Shown one piece after another: positions 41,501 through 55,784 of a stretch of 64,000 bases of DNA. The notes below the pieces were generated by a model that saw only the letters and a list, made by a program, of their open reading frames with translations, did not search any database and had not been told where the DNA came from. Source of the DNA: Apostichopus japonicus. Lineage: Eukaryota > Echinodermata > Holothuroidea > Aspidochirotida > Stichopodidae. Every line of letters begins with the position of its first letter. Position 1 is the first letter of the stretch. The position numbers were made by a program, and so were the translations under genes. Location: assembly GCF_037975245.1 (NCBI RefSeq), contig NC_092573.1, positions 3,779,501 through 3,843,500 on the forward strand, in the 5' to 3' direction.

Positions 41501-44500
41501 TATGCTGACTCAAAGATACTAGAACTCAAAGAAGAGGATATGTTGACTCAAAGAAGAGGATATGTTGACTCAAACATATTAGAACTCAAAGAAGAGGATA
41601 TGTTGACTCAAAGATACTAGAACTCAAAGAAGAGGATATGCTGACTCAAAGATATTAGAACTCAAAGAAGAGGATATGTTGACTCAAAGATATTAGAACT
41701 CAAAGAAGAAGATATGTTGACTCAAAGATACTAGAACTCAAAGAAGAGGATATGTTGACTCAAAGATATTAGAACTCAAAGAAGAGGATATGTTGACTCA
41801 AAGATACTAGAACTCAAAGAAGAGGATATGTTGACTCAAAGATACTAGAACTCAAAGAAGAGGATATGTTGACTCAAAGATATTAGAACTCAAAGAAGAG
41901 GATATGTTGACTCAAAGAAGAGGATATGTTGACTCAAAGATACTAGAACTCAAAGAAGAGGATATGTTGACTCAAAGATACTAGAACTCAAAGAAGAGGA
42001 TATGTTGACTCAAAGATATTAGAACTCAAAGAAGAGGATATGTTGACTCAAAGATACTAGAACTCAAAGAAGAGGATATGTTGACTCAAAGATATTAGAA
42101 CTCAAAGAAGAGGATATGTTGACTCAAAGATACTAGAACTCAAAGAAGAAGATATGTTGACTCAAAGATACTAGAACTCAAAGAAGAGGATATGTTGACT
42201 CAAAGATATTAGAACTCAAAGAAGAGGATATGTTGACTCAAAGATACTAGAACTCAAAGAAGAAGATATGTTGACTCAAAGATACTAGAACTCAAAGAAG
42301 AGGATATGTTGACTCAAAGATATTAGAACTCAAAGAAGAGGATATGTTGACTCAAAGATATTAGAACTCAAAGAAGAGGATATGTTGACTCAAAGATACT
42401 AGAACTCAAAGAAGAAGATATGTTGACTCAAAGATATTAGAACTCAAAGAAGAGGATATGTTGACTCAAAGATATTAGAACTCAAAGAAGAGGATATGTT
42501 GATTCAAAGATACTAGAACTCAAAGAAGAAGATATGTTGACTCAAAGATACTAGAACTCAAAGAAGAGGATATGTTGACTCAAAGATATTAGAACTCAAA
42601 GAAGAGGATATGTTGACTCAAAGATACTAGAACTCAAAGAAGAGGATATGTTGACTCAAAGAAGAAGATATGTTGACTCAAAGATACTAGAACTCAAAGA
42701 AGAGGATATGTTGACTCAAAGATACTAGAACTCAAAGAAGAGGATATGTTGACTCAAAGATATTAGAACTCAAAGAAGAGGATATGTTGACTCAAAGATA
42801 CTAGAACTCAAAGAAGAGGATATGTTGACTCAAAGATATTAGAACTCAAAGAAGAGGATATGTTGACTCAAAGATACTAGAACTCAAAGAAGAAGATATG
42901 TTGACTCAAAGATACTAGAACTCAAAGAAGAGGATATGTTGACTCAAAGATACTAGAACTCAAAGAAGAAGATATGTTGACTCAAAGATACTAGAACTCA
43001 AAGAAGAGGATATGTTGACTCAAAGATATTAGAACTCAAAGAAGAGGATATGTTGACTCAAAGATATTAGAACTCAAAGAAGAGGATATGTTGACTCAAA
43101 GATACTAGAACTCAAAGAAGAGGATATGTTGACTCAAAGATACTAGAACTCAAAGAAGAGGATATGTTGACTCAAAGATATTAGAACTCAAAGAAGAGGA
43201 TATGTTGACTCAAAGATATTAGAACTCAAAGAAGAGGATATGTTGACTCAAAGATATTAGAACTCAAAGAAGAGGATATGTTGACTCAAAGATACTAGAA
43301 CTCAAAGAAGAAGATATGTTGACTCAAAGATACTAGAACTCAAAGAAGAGGATATGTTGACTCAAAGATACTAGAACTCAAAGAAGAAGATATGTTGACT
43401 CAAAGATACTAGAACTCAAAGAAGAGGATATGTTGACTCAAAGATATTAGAACTCAAAGAAGAGGATATGTTGACTCAAAGATATTAGAACTCAAAGAAG
43501 AGGATATGTTGACTCAAAGATACTAGAACTCAAAGAAGAGGATATGTTGACTCAAAGATACTAGAACTCAAAGAAGAGGATATGTTGACTCAAAGATATT
43601 AGAACTCAAAGAAGAGGATATGTTGACTCAAAGATACTAGAACTCAAAGAAGAAGATATGTTGACTCAAAGATACTAGAACTCAAAGAAGAGGATATGTT
43701 GACTCAAAGATATTAGAACTCAAAGAAGAAGATATGTTGACTCAAAGATATTAGAACTCAAAGAAGAGGATATGTTGATTCAAAGACACTAGAACTCAAA
43801 GAAGAGGATATGCTGACTCAAAGATATTAGAACTCAAAGAAGAGGATATGCTGACTCAAAGATATTAGAACTCAAAGAAGAGGATATGTTGACTCAAAGA
43901 TACTAGAACTCAAAGAAGAGGATATGTTGACTCAAAGATACTAGAACTCAAAGAAGAGGATATGTTGACTCAAAGATATTAGAACTCAAAGAAGAGGATA
44001 TGTTGACTCAAAGATACTAGAACTCAAAGAAGAAGATATGTTGACTCAAAGATACTAGAACTCAAAGAAGAGGATATGTTGACTCAAAGATATTAGAACT
44101 CAAAGAAGAGGATATGTTGACTCAAAGATACTAGAACTCAAAGAAGAAGATATGTTGACTCAAAGATACTAGAACTCAAAGAAGAGGATATGTTGACTCA
44201 AAGATATTAGAACTCAAAGAAGAGGATATGTTGACTCAAAGATATTAGAACTCAAAGAAGAGGATATGTTGACTCAAAGATACTAGAACTCAAAGAGGAT
44301 ATGTTGACTCAAAGACACTAGAACTCAAAGAAGAGGATATGCTGACTCAAAGATATTAGAACTCAAAGAAGAGGATATGCTGACTCAAAGATATTAGAAC
44401 TCAAAGAAGAGGATATGTTGACTCAAAGGTATATACAACTGAAAGGGATACTACAAGACAAAGATATTAAAACTCTGAAAAAAAGGATATGTTGACTCAA

Positions 44501-47500
44501 AAATATTAGAACTCAAAGAGGATACATTCACTCAAAGGTATATACAACTGAAAGGGATATTACAACACAAAGATACTACAACTAAAAAAAAAGGATATGT
44601 TGACAAGAGATTTACAACTAATAGAAGGGGATACTGTTGAGGTATTATGCCTAAAAGAGGAGGTAGTAACCTAAGGTCAGCTGTTACTTGTAATCACAAA
44701 GGATATCGTATACCGAAGAGATTGTAATTTCAAAAGGGAAGCTTTCATCTAAAGAGACTATTGATGGTTTATTTTTCAATTTTTTTATTTGTCCCTTGAC
44801 TTATGACAATCAAGAAGTAATCCAGCTACATTGATAATTTAATGGTCCAAAAAGAAGATTGTTTACTGACGACGTATCCCTCCCTTCTTTAATCTTACTA
44901 AAACATTGTCTGAAATATCCAAGTTTTAATAAATTCCTCCCTCATTAAAACTTTTTTACCAATCATTAGTTTTAAACAATGTGCTTGTAGATCTTCATCA
45001 CTCTGCTGTATTCTAGTAGCAGTCTTAGATACATGGATACCAATCAACCATACTGTACAATGTCAGAATACCTTCATTTATATTTACCATATCTCAAGTA
45101 CACAAGACTTGAAAAACCTTCAATTTTATTTGCTGGCATAAATGTACATGTATCAACCGAATTGTGCGTTCACGGTGGAAGTGACTTTGACATTGTATAC
45201 TGCAGATTTCAATTAGCTTGGTTTCAACAGCACTTGTGTGTTAGTTCTAGCTTACATTGTATCAAATTTTAATTTGGTATCCATACCATCATCTTTTGTA
45301 GGGCGATAAAAACACAGTATGCACTCGAATAGGTTTCAAAACACTCCTAATGAAAAAAAAACTAAAAATGGAAACTTTATGACCATTGAGAAGTAGTTCA
45401 CAAATTTTCACCCTCTTGATATCTCGTCTTTTTGTTGTTGAAACACAAGCAACTTTAAGAGTGCAGAAGAGTGTATACGACATATATGCACCATGTGACT
45501 GACCTTATATAGTCAAACAACTCAATTCTCAGTCAAATAGGTTCTAAATTTAGAGCTATTTTGAGAGGTCAAACCATCAATCTCTTGTATTTGAGACAAG
45601 CAAAGAGAAGGAAATATACTCATATATAATGTCATGACAGTATACATTTATAGTTTGTATGACAGTTTTTTATTAATATTTCACTACACTAGGAAGTTTA
45701 AATAAAGGTTTATAAAATATATATCACTTATAAAAAAATCCCTGTAGTTATAAAAGCAAATTTAATTTTTGTGGAAACGTCACATCGTCCAAAGTGTAGT
45801 TTAACGGCTAGAAACTGTTCCTTGATCTCATTTCATACGGAAAAGCATTTTAATGTAATGAATTTCAATGATGTATTCATAAACAACTAAGCTGTTCATA
45901 TTTGATCAAACAATACAGTAGGTATTATTACAGGATAGGCATTGACGTTTGTTCCCATTCGAGGCCATTACTACAAAGCCCATATTCTTCCAGATTTCGC
46001 ATGCGTCTCTCCCAACTATAATTGTAACAGCTTGGGGGTGCATTTTTCCTTAAACCAGTCCATTCATGATTCATGTCAAATAACAGTGTTTATTATGAAT
46101 ATTTGTGACTCAAGCAAACGAATCAAATGAATTAAATTATCAAGTTGTTTAAAGCAAGACCACTTTTGCTACAGAATCATGAATAATATGGAAATACATA
46201 TCTATAGAACTATGGAAATACATATCTATACAAATGTGAATGAAACCATGTGCATGAATAAATGAATCAATCAGTCACAATAAACTTGAGATACTTTTTA
46301 ATAAAAGTCGCCCCATGATAGAGCCCGAGCGTGAAAATCAAATGACTTGAACCAATGTTAACTCTGTTCCCCCTACATCAGGACTGTAACCATGTGATCA
46401 AAATCAAATGGCTTGCACCAATGTTAAAACTGTTCTCCCTACATCAGGACTGTAACCATGTGATTATAACAGTATTACATCAAGGGAGATCGACTTGATC
46501 CAATGTAAACTCTGTTCCCCCTACAACAAGACTGTAACCATTTGATCAAATCAAATGACTTGATCCAATGTTACCTCTGTTCCATCAAGACTGTAACAAT
46601 TTGATCAAATCATATGACTTGATCCAATGTTAACTCTGTTCCCCCTAACATCAGGACTGTAACCATTTGATCAAATCAAATGACTTGATCCAATGTTATC
46701 TCTGTTCCATCAAGACTAACCATTTGATCAAATCAAATGACTTGATCCAATGTTAACTCTGTTCCATCAAGACTGTAACCATTTGATCAAATCAAATGAC
46801 TTGATCCAATGTTATCTCTGTTCCATCAAGACTGTAACCATTTGATCAAATCATATGACTTGATCCAATGTTAACTCTGTTCCCCCTACATCAAGACTGT
46901 AACCATTTGATCAAATCAAATGACTGGATCCAATGTTATCTCTGTTCCATCAAGACTGTAACCATTTGATCAAATCATATGACTTGATCCAATCTTAACT
47001 CTGTTCCCCCTAACATCAGGACTGTAACCATTTGATCAAATCAAATGACTTGATCCAATGTTATCTCTGTTCCATCAAGACTGTAACCATTTGATCAAAT
47101 AATATGACTTGATCCAATCTTAACTCTGTTCCCCCTAACATCAGGACTGTAACCATGTGATCATGACAGTATTATGTCAAGGGAGATAATCACAAGTTCC
47201 TTCGAGAGGGAATAGATACTACACATGATCTCAGTTAACTGTTGATAAGCCATCTACTTGTGTGCCATTGATTTGAGAAAACAATTTGACACTACAAAGA
47301 GACAGGAGTGGGCAAACTATGGCTAGGCTTTATTTTTCTCTCTAACTTTGACTGAAACAATGCTGGGGTGTTCCAATCATTTTTGATGACATTAAACTGG
47401 TTTTTATGGTTAACCATGCAGCCATTTACCACAACGGTTTGAAATGCCAAGATTCAGACACTTTGGATGGGTTCAAGTGATCTTTCTTCTAAGTACTTTT

Positions 47501-50500
47501 TTTAGTTATTTCTAAATCTGTTTGAAGTATCTACATCATTAACATAAACTTACATAATTCTAACAATGATCAGCAGACAGAGAGTCTCATTGACGGCCAA
47601 AAAACATGGTTAATGCTAAAAATATTTACATTGTTAACAATACAGTTTGCCGCCACAATTTAAAGTGTACATAACACAAAGTTTGATTTATAGGTCTGTG
47701 ACTTTGATGCCAGTTTTTGTTGTTGTTTTGCTCTGTAAGAATAAGTTTATGATGCAATGTTGTCACCTCTTGTTGCTGTCAGTGATATTTGGTAAGTTTC
47801 TTATCAGTTTATCATCCAATTTTGTCATCTTTTGTTGCTATCAGTGATATGTGGTAAGTTTCTTGCCAGTTTGCACAAAGGATTAAAGAACCTGATGAAG
47901 AGTTCTAATTTTGATTTCCTCTCCTTAAACTGAAAAGTTGTAAGATGGAATTTTTGAAACATGGAAGGAATTGTTAAATATTCATACCTCTACTAGTTTA
48001 TCTGCATATTCATTAGAGCTGTACTTGATTGCCATATCAAGCCTCAAATGATCTGGCATTTGTAGAGAGTTCCACACAGCTTCCAGTCTTTCCTGAGACG
48101 TTGGCAAAACAGCTTCAGGACTTCCAATCAGTGGACTTGCCTGAAAATGTCAAAACAAAAATGCTGCGTAAAACTTTAATCAAACTTGAAGAAAGATAGC
48201 GTCAAAGGTATGATTTGCTATAAATTTTCTCCGTTTCCAGTGGTGATGTCAGAGTTTAATTTTTTTTTTTTTTAATTTAAAGTGTTTAGAATGTCTGCAG
48301 CTTTTATAAAACAGAATTTGCATACAACAATCAGGGCACAATACTTTAATGTCAATAACTGTTGGGGATAACTAATGGCCTTTATAACACATCCCTTATG
48401 AAAAATATTATAGACCTATTAGAGAGAACACTGTTGAAATTACTTGAGTATCTTTGAAGAATATACATCCAGTCTGATAAATACCCTAAGGAGTTCCTAA
48501 AGGAACCTGGTAACCTGGCCCAGCCCAACCACAACGTTACAACTACAATAGTCTCTTTTCTCTACAGGAGGTATTACTCACTGTATCAAACTGGGCTCTG
48601 GATAGGCCTGACCTAGAACTGCTCCTGGATACTCCAGGGACTCTTAATGCTGCGCCTGCATCTGTAGGAGTCGATGAGTGGGATTTTACTATCCTAACTT
48701 TACCCGAGTGGGTTCGGTGGATATTTTGAGGTGAAGGTGTGTTTGGTACTGTACCAGTGGTCTCCTCTAGGTCCTCTGTAAAATGAAAATATAGAAGACA
48801 AAAAATCGTAAGTACGTTTGCATTTGAATGAATTTGACAAAGAAGTGAACAATAGATAACACATTTAGTGCTATTAATGTTTGCATTTAGTTTTGGTATT
48901 TCTAAATAGCACAAGGTTAAAATACTGAGAGAAAATGAATAAAGTCATGTAAACATTTTAATTAGTAGCCAGGCTGAAAATTAATGCATTCAGGTGCCAA
49001 AAATGATTAATTAAATGTACTTGACACACTTCAGACAGTCTGTATATTTTGAAGGAATGTATGTAAAAAAAAATATAAAAAAAATTGGGGGGGTGTTTTT
49101 ACAGAAATATTACAGTTCAAAAACTCACATTTAGCCATTATCTAGCACAAAGAATTCATCATGATAACAGCAACATTTCCGATTCTAATATGCAAAGGAG
49201 GTTAGGCTTGGTAGATCTGCTTTGAAAGTGTGGTAGGATAAGGGTAAGTGTTGATATTAGCTTTGAAAACCAACACCTTTTTATTAAAAACATTTTATAC
49301 ATCTGTTGTGATAATAAAACAAGTTAATTGACAAACTTAGTTTTTTTTCAAGTACACCTGAAGATGAAACACAACCTACTGCTTAAACATGAAAGGAAGA
49401 AAGAACTGCTTACCTTCTAGTTCAGGATCTCTTCCCAATCCTCCCAGGGTAACCGTGGCAACATTCCACATTCCTTCTGTGAACTGAGATTTTTGTTCCC
49501 TAAGCTCTGTCAGCTTCTGAAGTCTTTCCCTGTTAGAAAGGAACAGCAAAAGATTGAATGCATGTGATGATTAGCAAATAAATTATACCCAGTAGAGATC
49601 TCCTTGGTTTTTCACACAATCCTTGTTTGTATAGCGTAATGTCTTAACATTAATAACACAACAAAAATTGTCCAATTGACCGACAAGTGAACAAGTTCAA
49701 TAGACAAAAAACTTCACCCAAAGCTTTAACATTGTATCTAATATGCGCAGCAAGCACGTTTTTTCAAAGTAGTGGCCTTACTCAATTTGTCATGAACAGA
49801 CCAGCTTCCCTGTCATAAGCTCAAGTCATTCAACTTTGAGCTACAGTAACACAGCAGGTCAACTCTTGTAGTTTTCTGCACCAACATCTTCGCATGTTTG
49901 AAAGACATGTCAAAGTTAAACAAATGAAGTGTTGCCTGATGTTTATGACTCAAACTGAAATCAACTTATTGACGAATCTTAATCGTAGTGAATGCTAGTT
50001 TACTACAACACACTAGACAGACTTTCTTGTAGATAGTTTTGTAGAGGTAAGATGTTACAAACAGTGGTACATATCATGTCAGACACAGAGCCTGGAATAC
50101 CTTGAGAGTACACACAACATCTGCCACTCACTTTTCTTTTGCCATCTGAGCCAGTCTCTCCTCGTCTGTCTCTGATTTGTCATCGATGGAGGTGCTCCCC
50201 TCGTGGTCATAGAAATGAAAGACCACACCCAAGTAGTCACTTTCCTGTAAGAAGTATTCAATAGTTGAGAGATAAATATGTTTCTTTCATTCTCAACAGA
50301 GATATACTTTGAAACATTCATGTTTCATAGTAAATCAATATGAAACACAAAGAAGAAATATCAAATTAGTCAAAATATGAAGCAGTTAAATAGTTACCTG
50401 TATCTGCTACTCATACTTCAAAAACAGCCAAGCACTTAATGATATGCGTGGGGACATGGTGCCCTCTTTAACCCACTACCCACAATAGTATTGTTAGGAG

Positions 50501-52346
50501 TGAGAGTGCGAGGGAGGATGGGAGAGATTTGATTTACTATTCTTACCTGTGTAGAGAGGTACTGAATGTAGTCTTCACTGCTGACAATGTTCTTCTACCA
50601 TGCCAGCCACTAACCGACTAAGGACAGTGGTATTCTTAGGAGGGAGTAGGGGGAGGGGGGGGGGTGAGGGATATGCTTTGTTTAGAGCTCTCACCTGTGT
50701 AGAGAGGTACTTAATGTAGTCTTCACTGCTGACTGTGTTCTTCCACCATGCCAGCCACGATGCATATGATCTGGCATTTCTATCATCCATTAGTGCCTGG
50801 TTCATACCATGGCTGTACCCGTCATCACCAAGGGGACCAGACAGGTTCTGCCCTGGTCCCCCGAGGGTGTAATGGTTGTTACCCGTAGGTAGAGTGAAAT
50901 CCCCCAGAAGAGTATTACCACCAGATGGATGGAGAGGCTTGGCTGGATTTTGTTGGGCAAATGTGGCATTAAATATTGGACTGTGTAATGAAAAGGTGAA
51001 AATAAATGACAAAAATACGTAACATTTGGACAAAATTATTACTTTTTTCTCTTGAAGAATATTTTCTGATAGATTTTAAATTAATTAAATTAATTGATTA
51101 CAAACCTCAGTTCACATTTAAGAAACTCAGAGTAAAACCTGCATGTTTGTTTTTAAAGTCATTTAATCTTTTTGTACCTTACTTAAAATACTCATATTGA
51201 TATGTAAACCCGAAAGGAGCCTTCGAAGCATTCATCTTGAAGGCTGCTTAGAGTTTTTTAGACGATTGAATCACTTTTCAGACAACCAAAGCCTACCCAT
51301 AAAGTTATCCAAAAGGAGAACAACTACTTTCATTGTAAAACAAAACAGTAACATCTCGATATTGCAGCAGGGTCTAAACCAATCAACTTTGCTGTTTGGA
51401 CAGCTTTTAATGAAAGTCCAAATTGTTCCATGGATCACCAGAAAGAAAAAAAACCAACCCTCCTTTGTTAAACAAATAAATAACTTTGGTTGCTGTAATC
51501 AACTGTTAGGTAGTTATGACATATGACTATTTCAAAGTTTTTGTTCCTTTAAAAATGTGTGTAGAAAATGTCAGTGATTTTTTTGGTTACCTTTGGCACC
51601 AGACATCTCTATCTTCACCCCACGGAGGTTCATTGATTGCAGAGAGTTCACTATTGATGACACGTCCTTGTCTAGTAGCAGTCAGGTTCGCTGCAGCAAG
51701 GAGGGGTGTCTTGTAAAGAGCCTTTGGATCAGCACACAGTTCTATAAAGTCATCCTAATGATGGCATTGAAAGACAGATAGACAATAATTAAAACCGGGA
51801 AAAGTAAAGAGAGCAAAGAGTTGTTCGTAGTTAGATTTGAATCCTTTCTCGGTGGGACATTCCATTGACTCTATTGTTATGGCAACGTTTCATTTCGTTG
51901 CGTTTATTTTCTGCCATTAAATCCATTAAGTACATTGCTAAATACATAGTAATAGCAATGAGACAGCGGGACCAGAAGTAAGAAAACGACCAATTTGTGA
52001 TAACTTTTAAAGGACATTAGGCAAGGTTGCCCTTCAGTGTAGTGATTGACAAACTCAATCAATGTCAAAAGTAGGGCACTGAGGGAGCTGCAGCTTCTGG
52101 CAGCTGCAGCAGGCTGTGAAGGACGTAATCCTTTGTGCTGTACAATTCCACACAATAGACACTGCAGGTGGTCAGAGATATTCCCTATCATTTGATATTG
52201 TTCCATCCTAACTGAGCAGGTTTTTGCAGCTGCTGCAGCTTTGTTCGCTTTGACGGGGCGCTTAAATGAATCGACTCTTCAAGCAACATACTCGTGATAT
52301 CTTTACAATGGCTTTGGCCTGGCACAACTAGACTTCATTTTGTAAA

Positions 52347-52392
<46 letters not shown>

Positions 52393-55300
52393 CTTTTGTT
52401 CCAATTGACCCCACATGTGGTTGTTGTTGTTTTTCATAAACAGCCATTTTATGATACTAATAAGTTTCTTTCTCATTGAATTTTTGGCTCTAGGAAGTGA
52501 TGAATTGCCTAATATTAGCATACCCCACATTGCACTGAACGATGAAAACATGAATTCAATATACGTTTCACTTTTACTATTATTTTTTATCATTACTCAC
52601 CCCGTCAAAGTCGTGATGATCTGTAGGAAGGGTTTTCATAATCTCATTGTACACTTCGTTTATCTCCTGACCTCTGAAGAGATTGCTGTCCATACGTTTT
52701 ATGGTATTTGCATCAACCTGAAGAGAGCAAAACAGAAATGATGGATTAAAAAACTTATCTGGGAAGAAACTTGATTTTGCTCATTTGTAAGGTTTCCCTT
52801 AGCTGATGATGTCTGTCCAAACTAATTTCCTTGATTACATGTTAAGTCTGTTTTGTTTCTTTCACATGAATTGTTTTCATACCGGCATTAATGATGTTGT
52901 AGACCATCTCAGCAAAAGGTTTGAAAAGTCACAATTCATGTGGAGACGTTAAAATATCTGTTTTAACCTTCCTATTTCCTTTCTTTTCTTAATGTCATCC
53001 CTTCAACCGAAAGTAAAACTGTAATTTACCAATCTACTACCGACAAAAGTACAGCAACTATTACTGACTTTTGAAACTCGTTGAAATCTCGCAAAATCGG
53101 TTCTCTTTTCAAATCAAAACATCCAGCATTTAACCTAGCGCTGCAACGATTCATACCAGATATATGCCTTAACTTGCCAACCACTTGTAAGCTGTCTACA
53201 TGACTACTCCCTCAACTTGTTTCTTGACAAAATATTGAACCAGCCCACAAAAAAATTCCTTCAGAGTTAAACACTCTATGATCAAATTAAATTGAGCCCT
53301 TTTCATCAAAACTCTACGCTCTATCAAGACCTATTTTCTGCTAGATGTCACTCTCCGACGTGTATATGGTAGGGCAACGTACCTCGTCTGTTAATTCGTT
53401 GAACACCGTCTTGTACAGCTGCAGCGATACTTTCCCCTCTTGCACCCGTTGTGAGACTCTCACGTCAGACGTACGGACGACGGACTTGTCTCGTAACTTT
53501 GTGGTCACTGTCGCTGGTTGAGGATGAGTCGGTTTGGTGACTTTGTACCTTTCGGTGGGAAATGTTCAGAAAAATAAATTCAATTCCTCGATATTTTGGA
53601 AGGCCCTACACAGAACTGAAAACTTATATGGCGAAACTTAAGTATTACTACTAAAAAGTATTGCCTCTTCTGATGTTCTCCTTGTTTTTCATTCCACTCA
53701 TTGTGGGCACAGGATGATTTCAATCATTGAATAAGTTTTCTTTTATTCAACCAGTGATGTGCAGACCTCTTGATGGGATTCTTTAAGCTGATGAAGACTA
53801 AAAACAAGAGGCTTCATTTTCTATATATATACATACGTGTAAGAAATAACTCCCATTTTTTCTCCCATTTTCTTAATTTATGGAAATTGTTCAAAGACCA
53901 ACCTCTCCTCCTCCTCTTTCTTCGTCCTCTCTGCTTCCATCTCCTTCATCTTTTTCTGTAGCATCATCCTCCTGGTTTGACCTCTTTCACTCTCATCTAC
54001 CGCCTACGAAACACAGAGCACGATGAAACTAGTCACAATCGGTTACTTAAACCGCAATTAGCATTTCTGCAAATATTGATTTCTGCCTGTAAGTACATGG
54101 TAACTGTGCCCCCCTCCCCCCCCATGGTAGCTAGACCTGTGTGTATTCAACTCCGGTATTTGTCCAATGAAAACAAGCTGAGAAAGCCTTGCAAGTACCC
54201 ACATGTACCAGTTTTCCAGAGTTGATGAAGTAACATTTTGGGAAGCACCTATTTGAAAACTAGACATAAAATATACATTCAGGTTTTGGTGATATGATAT
54301 GATGAAACACTTTCAATTAATGTTACTGTTTTAGACAAAGGTGCACAAGCATATTTTTAGTCTTGCTCTCTTCTTTGACCTGTTGCTGCCCATACCCCCC
54401 TCTGCCCAAGCTTCTCCCCTCCCCCTCCCCTACCCATCATGATATTTTCAGCTACCTGCAGGAGAGGAGGGAGGTCTTCCTCTTCTTTCATAGGTTCATC
54501 CCGGGCTTTCTCTCTCATAGATGTATAGACAGACAGTTGCTGGAGGTCCCTTGTCAATGGTGATTGCAGAGCTGCTTTCACTGGAAGCACCTGGTCAGTA
54601 GACTTAGCTGTCGCACTAACCTATATAGATGTTGAGAAAGAAGAATAAGATGATATATTTAGGTCAACTTCAACCAACAACCATTTGATTTTAGTTAGAC
54701 AAGTTTATCATTCCATGTGGAATATGGGCAAACCTCTTAGCTTCAGGTCAACCCCTTTTCTTCCATGCAATTCTTCATACCTATATATGCCAGCAGGAAA
54801 AACTGTGACAACTCACTCTTTGGATTTAACAAGGTTTACCCAAAAAAAGTTCAAATTTAGAATTGAAAAGGAGTTGCAGAAGCTGGCAAATTTTTGTTCG
54901 GTGTGTGAGTAGGCATGGATACACTCTACTTTTGAAGAGCGCCACCTATTAAACCGCATGCTCTGAAGGTCAGCATCATGTAATGTTTCATGTCAGATCT
55001 TCAACATAAATGACACATTATATGAATTAGGCACTAGGCAGTCATGGTGACAGAAATACCTGTAGCATATTATGCAAGGAACTGACTTCCATTAAATATT
55101 GAGTAAACTAGGATTTAACAATAGAAGCTAAAGTACAAAAATGAGATAATTTGCCTCGAGTATAATTGTTTTCACGAAACCATTGTAATAAATGTTAAAA
55201 TATCACTTTGAACTAATTTGTTTCCCCTCATTGTAACCAATTACTTCTATCCTTGTAGGTTGTTGCAAGAAAGTGCTCAATACAGTGGCTTGCTTAAACT

Positions 55301-55728
55301 ACATGTAACAATTCACACTGCATTTGTAGAAATTTAGAAAATTAACATCCATTAACATTTAACAAAAGGCAAAAATAGGGTTATATTTATTATATCAGGA
55401 CTTATTTGAATTATGCTGAACTTATCACAAAATGTACCGTGACCCATTCATATTTCTGAATTTTTTTTTTATCAGATATTGCAGTCTGTTGTTTTCAACA
55501 AAGCTGTAAGACGAGTTAATAAATTACTAGATTGTAACAAAGGACCTAATAATGCCAACTATTATTCCTTGACATTAACGTAAAATAGCAATATCTTTAT
55601 CAAACACAACGTATGACCAGCCCAAAATTTTTAAAATAAGAACAAAGTCATAGCAATTGGCAGATCTGGAAATTTAGTTCCAGTACCTCTTTCACTGCAA
55701 CATGACACAGTGGTTTCAATTTTGTTTT

Positions 55729-55784
<56 letters not shown>

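Noticed and set aside
41147-44428. 38-bp array considered as CRISPR-like or as a repeat protein
   Set aside because: Units are contiguous with no unique spacers, the period is not a multiple of three and all frames have stops.
51904-52206. 100-codon minus-strand ORF between exons 9 and 10
   Set aside because: Ala/Leu-rich low complexity inside an intron; does not fit CCDC87 phase and has no recognised family.
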